5,357 bases of DNA, taken from contig JAGMEO010000041.1 in assembly GCA_023128135.1 (NCBI GenBank), positions 1 through 5,357 on the forward strand. The letters run 5' to 3'. Of this stretch, positions 1 through 5,357 are shown in pieces (positions within the stretch are counted from its first letter, which is position 1; each line of letters opens with the position of its first letter). Made by a program: the position numbers and the translations under genes. Origin of the DNA: Candidatus Bathyarchaeota archaeon. GTDB lineage: Archaea; Thermoproteota; Bathyarchaeia; RBG-16-48-13; JAGMEO01. The notes under the pieces were generated by a model that did no database searches, was not told the origin of the DNA, and saw only the letters and a program-made list of their open reading frames with translations.

Positions 1-35
1 AGATATAGTTTTTGTAACACACCAACACCTTCCAT
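1..35 (-). CDS. Possible start of a third operon gene (5' fragment only)
   Basis: Three bases after the stop codon of the Mut7-C gene, an ATG (35-33, minus strand) opens a frame that reads MEGVGVLQKLY and then runs off the window edge. The very tight spacing behind a co-oriented gene is what one expects for the next gene of an operon. The reading frame is only 11 codons long, so lack of a stop is not evidence by itself, and no clear Shine-Dalgarno sequence is visible. The product cannot be identified. It could also be chance. Confidence 0.3.
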   Translation of the reverse strand, partial: MEGVGVLQKLY

Positions 36-38
36 GTC

Positions 39-521
39 TCATAAATTCTTTATTTTTAACATCATTCGTGTTTTTGTTAATATTTCTTCGATCTTGTTCC
101 AATGTCCACCTTGCCAGTATATTTTCCCACACCCATTGCAGATCCAAAACTTATGGTATGTTTCGAAAGTTGTTGATGGCACTTTTCTTTCAATCTCAGA
201 TTTTTTGACCTCTCGGATGGGTGAGTTGCACGTTGAGCAACGCGAAATTGTGACATCAACATTAAGCTTAATGGAATAATGTTCTGCTATGTTGGCTAAT
301 TTCTCTATCTCATTCTTTCCATCAACTAAGTGTGATTCCATACTTTGTTTTTTAGCTTTCTTGAACAAAGCAACATCCTTGGTCAGTAGAATTCGACCTT
401 CTTCTTTTGCGACCTCCAAAAGCTCTGTGTCGATGACATCTTTTAGATACACAACGTCGTGCCCTAACAAACGAAGCCATCGTGTAAGGCGTCCAAGCAT
501 ACCATCAGTAACAAATCTCAT
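39..521 (-). CDS. Mut7-C RNase domain protein with zinc ribbon
   Basis: This 160-residue protein matches the archaeal/bacterial Mut7-C family (formerly DUF82), a PIN-like fold thought to be a metal-dependent ribonuclease; no specific substrate is established. The N-terminal motif RFVTDGMLGRLTRWLRLLG (residues 2-20) is the family signature, with Asp6 as a likely metal ligand. The LLTKD stretch (45-49) gives a second conserved acid, Asp49. The C-terminal half holds a four-cysteine zinc ribbon: Cys95-x2-Cys98 and Cys128-x2-Cys131, followed by the usual Trp-x-GGHW segment (136-141). Length is normal and the protein appears complete. The ATG start fits the family N-terminus, with a weak AGGT upstream. 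It lies 33 bp behind pyrC on the same strand, so the two are probably co-transcribed. A cytoplasmic location is inferred because there is no signal peptide. Family assignment is firm; biological role is unknown. Confidence 0.9.
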   Translation of the reverse strand: MRFVTDGMLGRLTRWLRLLGHDVVYLKDVIDTELLEVAKEEGRILLTKDVALFKKAKKQSMESHLVDGKNEIEKLANIAEHYSIKLNVDVTISRCSTCNSPIREVKKSEIERKVPSTTFETYHKFWICNGCGKIYWQGGHWNKIEEILTKTRMMLKIKNL

Positions 522-554
522 AATTTCAAACCTGTCAAAAAAACATTCAATGAA

Positions 555-1892
555 TCAAGAATATAAGATTCTTCCATTTCCAGGTTTCAATAGAATCTCT
601 CCATCCTCCATAGCTAACTCGCCATTTACAAATACTTTTATGGGTTTTCCAATGGTTTCAAATCCATCGAATGGAGTGTATTTTGCTTTTGAATAGAATT
701 CCGATGAATCAATCTTTGATCTCTTTTTCATATTTATTATCGTGAAATCAGCGTCAAAACCTTGTATAATCTGTCCTTTTTTTCTAATTCTAAAAATCTT
801 AGCAGGATTTTCTGCTAATATTTTAACCATGTGAAATATAGATATTTTATTCTGGTTGACCTTTGTCAATAGAAGAGGAAGAGTTGTTTCTAACCCTGGA
901 ACACCAGGCAAAATTTTTTTCTCCATTTTTTCTTTTTTCTCGATCAAATCGTGTGGTGCATGATCACTTGAGATTATATCTATTTTTCCTGCAATCAATC
1001 CTTCCCATAAACTTCTAACTTCAGAGAAGGTTCGAAGAGGCGGATTCATGACTGCATTTCCTCTCTCCTTTTCAACTATCTTCCTTGTTAAAAGAAGATG
1101 ATGTGGAGTAACCTCACAGGTAATGTTTGTTCCTATAGCCCGCGCTTCTTCAATTAATGACAAAGACTTATTCAAAGTAATATGACAAAAATGTAATTGG
1201 CTTCTCGTCTCTTTTGTGATTTGACATATTTTCTTAATTGCTTCAATCTCAGCTTCTGGTGGGTGTGCATTGATGTAAGCTTTTGCGGAGTAATCTTGTA
1301 AAGCTTCAAGTCTTTTTTCATTTCTATCTATGATCTGTGGGCTTTCAGCATGAATTAAAGTAGGTAAATTCACTACTCTATTCGCTGCTAAGGTTTTCAT
1401 AAATATTCCAGTGTCTTCCAACACACTTTTTCCCAATTGATCATACGGATAGAGCTTCATACCAAAAGCTCCAGAGGATTTAAGACGCCTTAATTCTTTA
1501 ATACCTGACACGTAACTTGTGAAAAAGCCAACATTCACAACAATTTTTTTCTTTGCAATTTCGATTTTTTCTTTTAGGCGTGAGACAGTATTTGTTGGTG
1601 GCTTTGTGTTGGGCATATCCAGAATAGTTGTAAAACCTCCTGCCAGAGCTGCACAGGTTCCAGTATAGAAATCTTCTTTATATGTTAATTCGAGATCTCG
1701 CAGATGAACATGGGCATCAATAAGCCCGGGAAAAACAATGTTTCCTTTAAGATTCATTATTTTTGAGCCTTTAGGTAAATTTGATGTTTTTGCGATAGTA
1801 TGTATTTTCCCCTTATCAATTGCAATTCCGCACTCAATTATTCTATCTTCTAACGGAATCTTCACGTTTTTTAGAATCAGATCAACCAACAA
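555..1892 (-). CDS. pyrC: Dihydroorotase (amidohydrolase superfamily)
   Basis: Dihydroorotase cyclises N-carbamoyl-L-aspartate to dihydroorotate, the third step of de novo pyrimidine synthesis, in the cytoplasm. Numbered from the TTG at 1892 (445 residues), the amidohydrolase metal site is complete: His61-x-His63 in DAHVHLRD, Lys146 in GMKLYPYDQLG as the likely carbamylated bridging lysine, His181 in HAES, His237 in HFCHIT, and Asp310 in SSDHAPHD. Arg65, Asn283 (MNPPLR) and the loop GVPGLET (330-336) are typical of dihydroorotase. No ATG lies near the family N-terminus (VDLILKN). TTG codons occur at 1916, 1892 and 1889. I prefer 1892 because AGGT (1903-1900) sits just upstream and a TATA-like element near 1941-1932 would place transcription initiation downstream of 1916. 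It is the first gene of a minus-strand operon with the Mut7-C gene. Allantoinase or hydantoinase are possible alternatives within the superfamily but fit less well. Confidence 0.9.
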   Translation of the reverse strand: MLVDLILKNVKIPLEDRIIECGIAIDKGKIHTIAKTSNLPKGSKIMNLKGNIVFPGLIDAHVHLRDLELTYKEDFYTGTCAALAGGFTTILDMPNTKPPTNTVSRLKEKIEIAKKKIVVNVGFFTSYVSGIKELRRLKSSGAFGMKLYPYDQLGKSVLEDTGIFMKTLAANRVVNLPTLIHAESPQIIDRNEKRLEALQDYSAKAYINAHPPEAEIEAIKKICQITKETRSQLHFCHITLNKSLSLIEEARAIGTNITCEVTPHHLLLTRKIVEKERGNAVMNPPLRTFSEVRSLWEGLIAGKIDIISSDHAPHDLIEKKEKMEKKILPGVPGLETTLPLLLTKVNQNKISIFHMVKILAENPAKIFRIRKKGQIIQGFDADFTIINMKKRSKIDSSEFYSKAKYTPFDGFETIGKPIKVFVNGELAMEDGEILLKPGNGRILYS

Positions 1893-1975
1893 GATAATTA
1901 CCTGATCCAAATACAAGGTTTAAAGTTGAACATTATTAAACTACTTCATATTTCAACCAAGTGAGGCTTTTCTTT
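1893..1975. promoter_or_regulatory. Divergent promoter region, pyrC / ATP-grasp gene
   Basis: The divergent genes are separated by 83 bp once the preferred starts are used. A nearly symmetrical AT element, ATTATTAAAC (1932-1941; GTTTAATAAT on the other strand), could act as a TATA box in both directions. About 25 bp downstream it would give short leaders of roughly 15-20 nt to the TTG at 1892 and to the ATG at 1976. The element lies inside a 6-bp inverted repeat, GTTGAA (1925-1930) and TTCAAC (1952-1957). GTGAGG at 1961-1966 is a plausible ribosome binding site for the plus-strand gene. Positions of the transcription starts are inferred, not seen. Confidence 0.4.
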
Positions 1976-3172
1976 ATGGATGTGACCAATTTGTTAGTCG
2001 TTGGTGTCGATATTTCTTCAGCTGCATATTCTGCTGAAAAGGCTGGTTATGAAGTTTATGCAGTTGATCATTATGGAGATCAAGACTTAAGAGCAGTTTG
2101 TAATGAATGCTTGTCAATAATCGAACAAAAGAAAGGTCATTCATGCGGTTTCTTTGCGAATGATTATAATCCTGAAATTCTCCTCCATTTAGCAAAGAAT
2201 ATCGTAGAAAAGCATGAGGTTGATGGTATAGTTATAGGCTCAGGTCTTGAAGACAACACCAACGTGCTTAGAGAACTTCATGATCTTACACCCATAATTG
2301 GGAATCCGCCGGCTACTATAGAAAAAGTGAGGGATAAACATACGTTCTTTAAGGAATTGGAAAGATTAAATGTGCCATGTCCAACAAGTAAAGTTGCTGT
2401 GGGCTTAGAAGCTGCGAAAAGAATTGCAAAAGACATCGGATATCCGATTGTATGCAAGCCAATAGTTGGTTTTGGTGGTACAGCCATAAGAAAGGCAAAA
2501 GATCAAAAGGAACTTGAAGATGCTTTTAAAAATATTTCAAAAAACAATAAAACCATATTAATTCAAAAATATATCCGTGGTAAACCAACTAGTGTATCCC
2601 TCTTATCTACTAATAACGCTGTTACATCATTAACAGTAAACGAACAACTTTTAGGCTTAGAGGAAACAGGGCAAACAGAACCTTTTGGGTATTGTGGAAA
2701 TATTGTACCCCTTTCTGAATCTAAAAGTGTTATTGATAAGTGTAAAGAAGTCTCTGAAAAAGTCGTTAGACACTTCAACCTTATTGGATCTAACGGTGTT
2801 GACATAACTCTTTCAGATGGTGTTCCTTACGTAGTGGAGTTGAATCCGCGATTTCAAGGAACCTTGGAGTGTGTAGAAAGAGTGACACAACTGAACTTGA
2901 TGAGATGTCATGTTCAATCTTGTGTTGAGGGAAAGTTACCAAAGTTAATGAAAGAAAGTGATGAATTTTGGATCAGGTTGATACTCTTTTCACCTGAACG
3001 ATCTGTAACGCCGGATTTTAGTGTTTTCAAAGAAGTCAGGGATGTACCTCTTGAAGGCGCTGTTATTGAAAAAGGAGAACCTTTATGCTCAGTAATACTG
3101 ATGGCTTCAAGTAGAAAAACTATAATGCGTAAATCATTCAACTTCACTAAACGCATTTTGAACATGATTTAA
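1976..3172 (+). CDS. ATP-grasp ligase, predicted carboligase-like, substrate unknown
   Basis: Using the ATG at 1976 the product is 398 residues. An N-terminal Rossmann-like pre-ATP-grasp domain begins LLVVGVDISSAAYSAEKAGY and continues to AVDHYGDQDL, a pattern I associate with the archaeal COG2232-type ATP-dependent carboligases related to biotin carboxylase. The ATP-grasp fold follows: Lys121 in RDKHTFF, Lys161 in YPIVCKP with the flexible glycine loop VGFGGTA (164-170), IQKYIRGKP, then the Mg-ATP site Glu288-x-Asn290-Pro-Arg292 in VELNPRFQG. It should couple a carboxylate to an amine or similar nucleophile through an acyl-phosphate; the substrates cannot be read from sequence. A GTG at 1961 would add five residues, but GTGAGG there looks like the ribosome binding site for the ATG. 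It is transcribed divergently from pyrC and stands alone. Other ATP-grasp groups, such as PylC-like or MfnD-like ligases, are possible relatives. Confidence 0.8.
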   Translation: MDVTNLLVVGVDISSAAYSAEKAGYEVYAVDHYGDQDLRAVCNECLSIIEQKKGHSCGFFANDYNPEILLHLAKNIVEKHEVDGIVIGSGLEDNTNVLRELHDLTPIIGNPPATIEKVRDKHTFFKELERLNVPCPTSKVAVGLEAAKRIAKDIGYPIVCKPIVGFGGTAIRKAKDQKELEDAFKNISKNNKTILIQKYIRGKPTSVSLLSTNNAVTSLTVNEQLLGLEETGQTEPFGYCGNIVPLSESKSVIDKCKEVSEKVVRHFNLIGSNGVDITLSDGVPYVVELNPRFQGTLECVERVTQLNLMRCHVQSCVEGKLPKLMKESDEFWIRLILFSPERSVTPDFSVFKEVRDVPLEGAVIEKGEPLCSVILMASSRKTIMRKSFNFTKRILNMI

Positions 3173-3209
3173 ATATGAGATTATGTATGCAAAATGAGCT
3201 TGTTTCAAT

Positions 3210-3248
3210 CGAAAACTTAAAAAGGCAAAACGGAAAATATTTATTCTG
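3210..3248 (+). promoter_or_regulatory. Two candidate archaeal promoters upstream of the cysteine-rich gene
   Basis: Two BRE/TATA-like elements lie in tandem in the 147-bp spacer: CGAAAACTTAAAAAG (3210-3224) and CGGAAAATATTTATT (3231-3245). Each has a purine-rich BRE-like part followed by an AT core. They predict transcription starts near 3245 and near 3266, giving leaders of about 55-75 nt before the TTG at 3320. The calls rest on resemblance to the archaeal consensus only. Confidence 0.4.
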
Positions 3249-3319
3249 CTCCTAGAATCGAAAAGCTGCGTGGGATCGAGTAATTTTTGAGTGATACCGA
3301 TTCGGGATAGTGTGAAGCC

Positions 3320-3607
3320 TTGTCTGAATCAGAAAAACGATGTACACCTGAATGTGAATTCTTTAGATGCGGGCAACGCGCCCTCGTCAAACAGAGATCC
3401 AAAATATACTGCCGATGGGCAGACGATGTCTGCGCTGGTCCTACATGTAAATACGCCATTTGTGCGAGAGGCCGTCTCTTGGCGAATGGTGTTTGTGGGT
3501 TTACTGTTAAGAGGAAAACTGTTGAAACTGAACCACAAGAGAAAAAGATCACAATAAAAATAAGAGGAAAGACTCTCCAACGATTAAAAGGGGAAGAGCT
3601 CTTTTAA
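3320..3607 (+). CDS. Small cysteine-rich protein, putative metal-binding, unknown function
   Basis: The 95-residue product has eight cysteines packed into its first 59 residues, at positions 8, 12, 17, 31, 38, 43, 48 and 59. The spacings (Cx3C, x4C, later Cx4Cx4C) suggest one or two zinc sites or an iron-sulfur site; I do not recognise a named family. The rest (about 62-95) is a lysine/glutamate-rich tail, ending in a short KITIKIRGKTLQRLKGEEL segment. Such a tail could contact nucleic acid or protein, but this is a guess. A stop codon at 3308-3310 limits the frame and the TTG at 3320 is the only sensible start near it; GTGA at 3312-3315 is a weak ribosome binding site. Overlapping frames on both strands lack the regular cysteine spacing, so this frame is preferred. 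Base composition is more GC-rich than the neighbouring genes. It converges on the V4R gene. Confidence 0.7.
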   Translation: MSESEKRCTPECEFFRCGQRALVKQRSKIYCRWADDVCAGPTCKYAICARGRLLANGVCGFTVKRKTVETEPQEKKITIKIRGKTLQRLKGEELF

Positions 3608-3666
3608 TCTCGAAGCGTCATTCGCTTGAATATCAATAAAAAAGGATAGTGGGGATGAGAGTTTTA
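3608..3666. terminator. Convergent intergenic region with weak terminator signals
   Basis: The 59 bp between the convergent genes contain a small hairpin, AAGCG (3613-3617) and CGCTT (3623-3627) with a 5-nt loop. A run of six A (3638-3643) reads as a U tract for transcripts of the minus-strand V4R gene. For the plus-strand gene only a looser T-rich stretch after 3660 is visible, inside the V4R coding end. Archaeal termination often relies on U tracts, so this is a plausible but weak bidirectional termination zone. Confidence 0.35.
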
Positions 3667-4173
3667 TTATATTTCTACTCTTCGTTTCTTTGCAATTAGG
3701 AACTCGCAGTATTCGGCACCTGTACCATGACATTTTGTCTCTATTACAACATAGTCTTCATTAAGCATCTGCTTCAGCGCGCCTGCGATAAAACCTGCAT
3801 CTAGCCAACAGTATGTTTTTCCATTGTTCTTTGCGGAAACACAAGTGGCACAATCGTAGTTCCTCACCAGCAGAAAATTCTTCCCTGCGCCGTCCATTAC
3901 AAGTTTTCCTAGGCTATTATTCATGTAAAGATCTGCAATCTGTGCTAAGGCGCTGCTCAAATCCTGTGCTTCAATTCCTTGGAATTCTTCAAAGGCTAAA
4001 CTTATGCCTGCGTCATATAATACTTGCTGTGATTCTGCTTTTAATACTTTGATTATACTCAATATTCTGGTAGAGTAAATGGTGTCAACTCTCATCGGAA
4101 AAATCTTTGACAATTTTCTTTTTACCTCCATTGAGTGATTATATTTATTTTTCATCGGGAACTTGTTTGACAT
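3667..4173 (-). CDS. V4R (4-vinyl reductase type) domain protein
   Basis: The 168-residue protein ends in a V4R domain, a small-molecule-binding domain of the BchJ/PoxR/DmpR sensor type that is common in archaea as a stand-alone protein. The cysteine pattern is diagnostic: Cys108-x2-Cys111, Cys122 in YCWLDAGFIAG, then Cys148-His-Gly-x-Gly and Cys156-Glu-Phe near the C-terminus. These residues could hold a metal or sense a ligand. The first 35 residues are basic and polar; residues about 36-90 resemble the helical front part of the domain. No DNA-binding domain, transmembrane segment or signal peptide is seen, so it is not a complete one-component regulator by itself. The ATG at 4173 is supported by GGAGG (4187-4183) nine bases upstream. 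Ligand and partner are unknown. It is divergent from the unknown ORF at 4497 and may be co-regulated with it. Confidence 0.85.
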   Translation of the reverse strand: MSNKFPMKNKYNHSMEVKRKLSKIFPMRVDTIYSTRILSIIKVLKAESQQVLYDAGISLAFEEFQGIEAQDLSSALAQIADLYMNNSLGKLVMDGAGKNFLLVRNYDCATCVSAKNNGKTYCWLDAGFIAGALKQMLNEDYVVIETKCHGTGAEYCEFLIAKKRRVEI

Positions 4174-4182
4174 TTTTTCTGT

Positions 4183-4187
4183 CCTCC
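4183..4187 (-). promoter_or_regulatory. Shine-Dalgarno of the V4R gene
   Basis: GGAGG on the minus strand, nine bases before the ATG, is the strongest ribosome binding site in the window and fixes the V4R start. Its first two bases (GG, 4187-4186) belong to a 14-bp palindrome, so a hairpin in the leader could partly mask it. Confidence 0.7.
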
Positions 4188-4199
4188 ACTTTAAAGTGG
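4186..4199. repeat. 14-bp perfect palindrome overlapping the V4R ribosome binding site
   Basis: CCACTTTAAAGTGG is identical to its reverse complement and does not extend further in either direction. It sits in the presumed leader of the V4R mRNA and shares two bases with GGAGG. As DNA it could be an operator for a dimeric regulator. As RNA the hairpin would have almost no loop, so the operator reading is more natural. Confidence 0.55.
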
Positions 4200-4230
4200 T
4201 CTTGGATCGCCTGGACCTAAAGGCATTTTT

Positions 4231-4262
4231 TAATTCACCAATAGAGAATTATATGTAAATGA
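4231..4262 (-). promoter_or_regulatory. Candidate promoter of the V4R gene with inverted repeat
   Basis: On the minus strand TTTACATATAATT (4259-4247) resembles an archaeal TATA box and would start transcription near 4225-4230, giving a leader of about 50-55 nt. Just downstream of and touching it is an inverted repeat, TAATTC (4231-4236) and GAATTA (4246-4251) with a 9-nt spacer. It covers the stretch between the TATA box and the predicted start, where a repressor would act. A second AT stretch (TTAAAAAAT, about 4233-4225) is an alternative TATA box. Confidence 0.35.
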
Positions 4263-4305
4263 AATTTTAACATTTGGTTAACAAAGAAATAAACTGTAAA
4301 ACACG

Positions 4306-4354
4306 CTTATTTCGCAAAATAATGCATTATTTTAGGTGATTGAACTAAAATAAG
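4306..4354. repeat. Cluster of alternating TTATTTT / AAAATAA inverted repeats
   Basis: Within 49 bp the same heptamer-like element occurs in alternating orientation: TTATTT (4307-4312), AAAATAA (4316-4322), TTATTTT (4327-4333) and AAAATAA (4347-4353). The middle pair forms an 18-bp perfect palindrome, AAAATAATGCATTATTTT (4316-4333). The last pair forms a 9-bp perfect inverted repeat, TTATTTTAG (4327-4335) and CTAAAATAA (4345-4353), with a 9-nt spacer. The outermost arms CTTATTT (4306-4312) and AAATAAG (4348-4354) also match. The arms compete for pairing, so the structures are mutually exclusive. It lies in the 323-bp divergent region, about 145-190 bp before the ATG at 4497. The function is unknown; a multi-site operator is the simplest idea. 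Confidence 0.6.
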
Positions 4355-4385
4355 TAAAAATCCACGATATTTATTGACAATAACG

Positions 4386-4424
4386 TCGAAATATAGTTTA
4401 TTTGCTCCTTTTTTCTTATATATG
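4386..4424 (+). promoter_or_regulatory. Candidate promoter(s) of the ORF at 4497
   Basis: CTTATATATG (4415-4424) is a good archaeal TATA-like box and predicts transcription starting near 4445, leaving a leader of about 50 nt. A second candidate, CGAAATATAGTTTA (4386-4399), has a BRE-like CGAAA directly before an AT core and would give a leader near 75 nt. Both are by resemblance only. Confidence 0.4.
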
Positions 4425-4496
4425 AGTTTTGACATATTACCCGTTATACATCGAATATGAAAAATATGAAAGTGACATAAAACTCGGTTGAAGACG

Positions 4497-5357
4497 ATGA
4501 AAACCTCCACTAAATATTCATTGCAGAATGTAACGGAAAATGTTTTTCGTGAGTCTCCGTTAGGTTTGGTGAAAATTTCTGCCCTCATGAAAAGTGCAGT
4601 CTTAAAATCGCCAATTGATGAAGGCCAGAAAAACCAGTTGCTCTTTAATTTATGCAGAGGTTTTAATGATCCGAAAGATTACAGGAAAATTAGTCCTTCT
4701 CTTTTATCCACTATGACTCAAAAGGAAATTATCACGAATGCTTCTTTCAATTTCAGTAAGTGTGCGATTGCAAAAGCGATGTCCACCTTTTTTGAGAAAA
4801 ATGTTCCAAAGTTCAAGAACTTAGCTGCTAGAAGGAAATTTCTATTCAACATCGCAAATCTTTCAGAGATTCTTCACAAAAAATCGTGGCAAGACCTTCA
4901 AACTACTCTTAGTCGTTTTGAACAAGAAGTTATTGACGATATTCTGAAGTTTGCAGATTCATTGTTAAAAAGCAAATGGACTCCAGAAACAGAGGTGCAA
5001 AAAAAGCTTAATGAATCTTACAGTGAATATTCTGAATATATAAAAACTATGGAAGAACTCACAGGGATCAACAGAGAGACCATTGATCGTTTTAGTGAAG
5101 ATTATGAATTGGTTTCCTTCTTCGACCCATGGTACATGGAGAACGAGAAAACAAGATATTGGGGAACAGTCCATTACCCGATATTAAATGTCTTGAATAT
5201 ACAACCATCATACTTGTATTTTGATGTTTTGAGGAAAGGATTAGTGGCTCGTGAGGCTGCTCGCATCTTTCAACATCGTGCTCTAGATAAGATTGATTGG
5301 ATCTATGAACAATCAGATTATTGTGCTACCAGATTATCCCTGTTTACCTTCTTTACC
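4497..5357 (+). CDS. Hypothetical protein, 3' end outside the window
   Basis: The frame opens after a TGA at 4473-4475 and runs 287 codons from the ATG at 4497 to the window edge without a stop; such length in AT-rich DNA makes it very likely coding. I do not recognise the family. The N-terminal ~200 residues are charged and predicted by eye to be mostly helical (for example KFKNLAARRKFLFNIANLSE, 105-124, and EQEVIDDILKFADSLLKSKW, 142-161). No signal peptide or membrane span is visible. From about residue 208 the sequence turns aromatic-rich: FFDPWYMENE (208-217), RYWGTVHYPILN, then YLYFDVLRKGLVAREAARIF (239-258) and WIYEQSDYCA (268-277), which look like a folded catalytic or binding domain. 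No HExxH, nucleotide-binding loop or zinc finger is seen. A TTG at 4488 is an alternative start; no clear Shine-Dalgarno is present. It is divergent from the V4R gene. Confidence 0.75.
   Translation, partial: MKTSTKYSLQNVTENVFRESPLGLVKISALMKSAVLKSPIDEGQKNQLLFNLCRGFNDPKDYRKISPSLLSTMTQKEIITNASFNFSKCAIAKAMSTFFEKNVPKFKNLAARRKFLFNIANLSEILHKKSWQDLQTTLSRFEQEVIDDILKFADSLLKSKWTPETEVQKKLNESYSEYSEYIKTMEELTGINRETIDRFSEDYELVSFFDPWYMENEKTRYWGTVHYPILNVLNIQPSYLYFDVLRKGLVAREAARIFQHRALDKIDWIYEQSDYCATRLSLFTFFT

Noticed and set aside
289..696. 135-codon plus-strand open frame across the pyrC / Mut7-C junction
   Set aside because: It is antisense to two well-supported genes and its translation resembles no family; a shadow frame.
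1925..1957. 6-bp inverted repeat GTTGAA / TTCAAC with a 21-nt spacer in the divergent pyrC promoter region
   Set aside because: Arms are short and widely spaced, as expected by chance in AT-rich DNA; mentioned with the promoter but not claimed as an operator.
3255..3303. Inverted repeat GAATCG / CGATTC in the leader of the cysteine-rich gene, considered as a structured RNA or C/D-box RNA
   Set aside because: Only 6-bp arms with a long loop and no proper C and D box pair; insufficient for an RNA call.
3241..3552. 103-codon minus-strand open frame opposite the cysteine-rich gene
   Set aside because: It overlaps the promoter and coding region of the plus-strand gene, and its cysteines do not show a metal-binding spacing.
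3291..3557. 88-codon plus-strand ATG frame overlapping the cysteine-rich gene
   Set aside because: It has an ATG, unlike the TTG frame, but its translation lacks a coherent motif, while the TTG frame has eight regularly spaced cysteines. Kept as the less likely alternative.
4371..4383. Small dyad TTATTGACAATAA downstream of the main repeat cluster
   Set aside because: Five-base arms in AT-rich sequence; too weak to call separately.
4307..4588. 93-codon minus-strand open frame between the V4R gene and the unknown ORF
   Set aside because: It runs antisense through the start of the 287-codon ORF and across the repeat cluster, and has low-complexity AT-driven composition; probably not a gene.

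Overview
The window looks like part of an archaeal chromosome. It is AT-rich, with GC roughly in the upper thirties per cent by eye. It uses TTG as well as ATG starts, has GGAGG/AGGT-type Shine-Dalgarno sequences, and has TATA-like boxes at positions that suit archaeal promoters. The protein families point the same way: a Mut7-C RNase with a zinc ribbon, an ATP-grasp protein of the methanogen/archaeal carboligase type, a stand-alone V4R protein and a small cysteine-rich protein. A Bathyarchaeia-like or other uncultured Thermoproteota source would fit, but the sequence alone does not fix the lineage.

Layout. At the left, a minus-strand operon runs from dihydroorotase (pyrC, about 555-1892) through a Mut7-C protein (39-521). 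It may continue into a third gene whose first 11 codons are visible at 1-35. From a short divergent intergenic region, an ATP-grasp ligase of unknown substrate runs on the plus strand (1976-3172). A 147-bp spacer with two archaeal promoter candidates leads to a small eight-cysteine protein (TTG start, 3320-3607). This gene converges on a minus-strand V4R-domain protein (3667-4173). A 323-bp divergent intergenic region (4174-4496) follows, carrying several inverted repeats. Last is a plus-strand ORF that starts at 4497 and stays open to the window edge (287 codons, no recognised family).

How the genes relate. PyrC performs the third step of de novo pyrimidine synthesis. The Mut7-C protein is probably a PIN-fold nuclease that is only co-transcribed with it. 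The ATP-grasp protein shares the control region with pyrC but not obviously the pathway. The V4R protein and the unknown ORF share the repeat-rich divergent region, so co-regulation is possible. I see no rRNA, tRNA, CRISPR array, insertion sequence or defence system. The most notable unexplained structure is the 18-bp perfect palindrome embedded in alternating TTATTTT/AAAATAA elements near 4306-4353. A second is the 14-bp palindrome abutting the V4R ribosome binding site.
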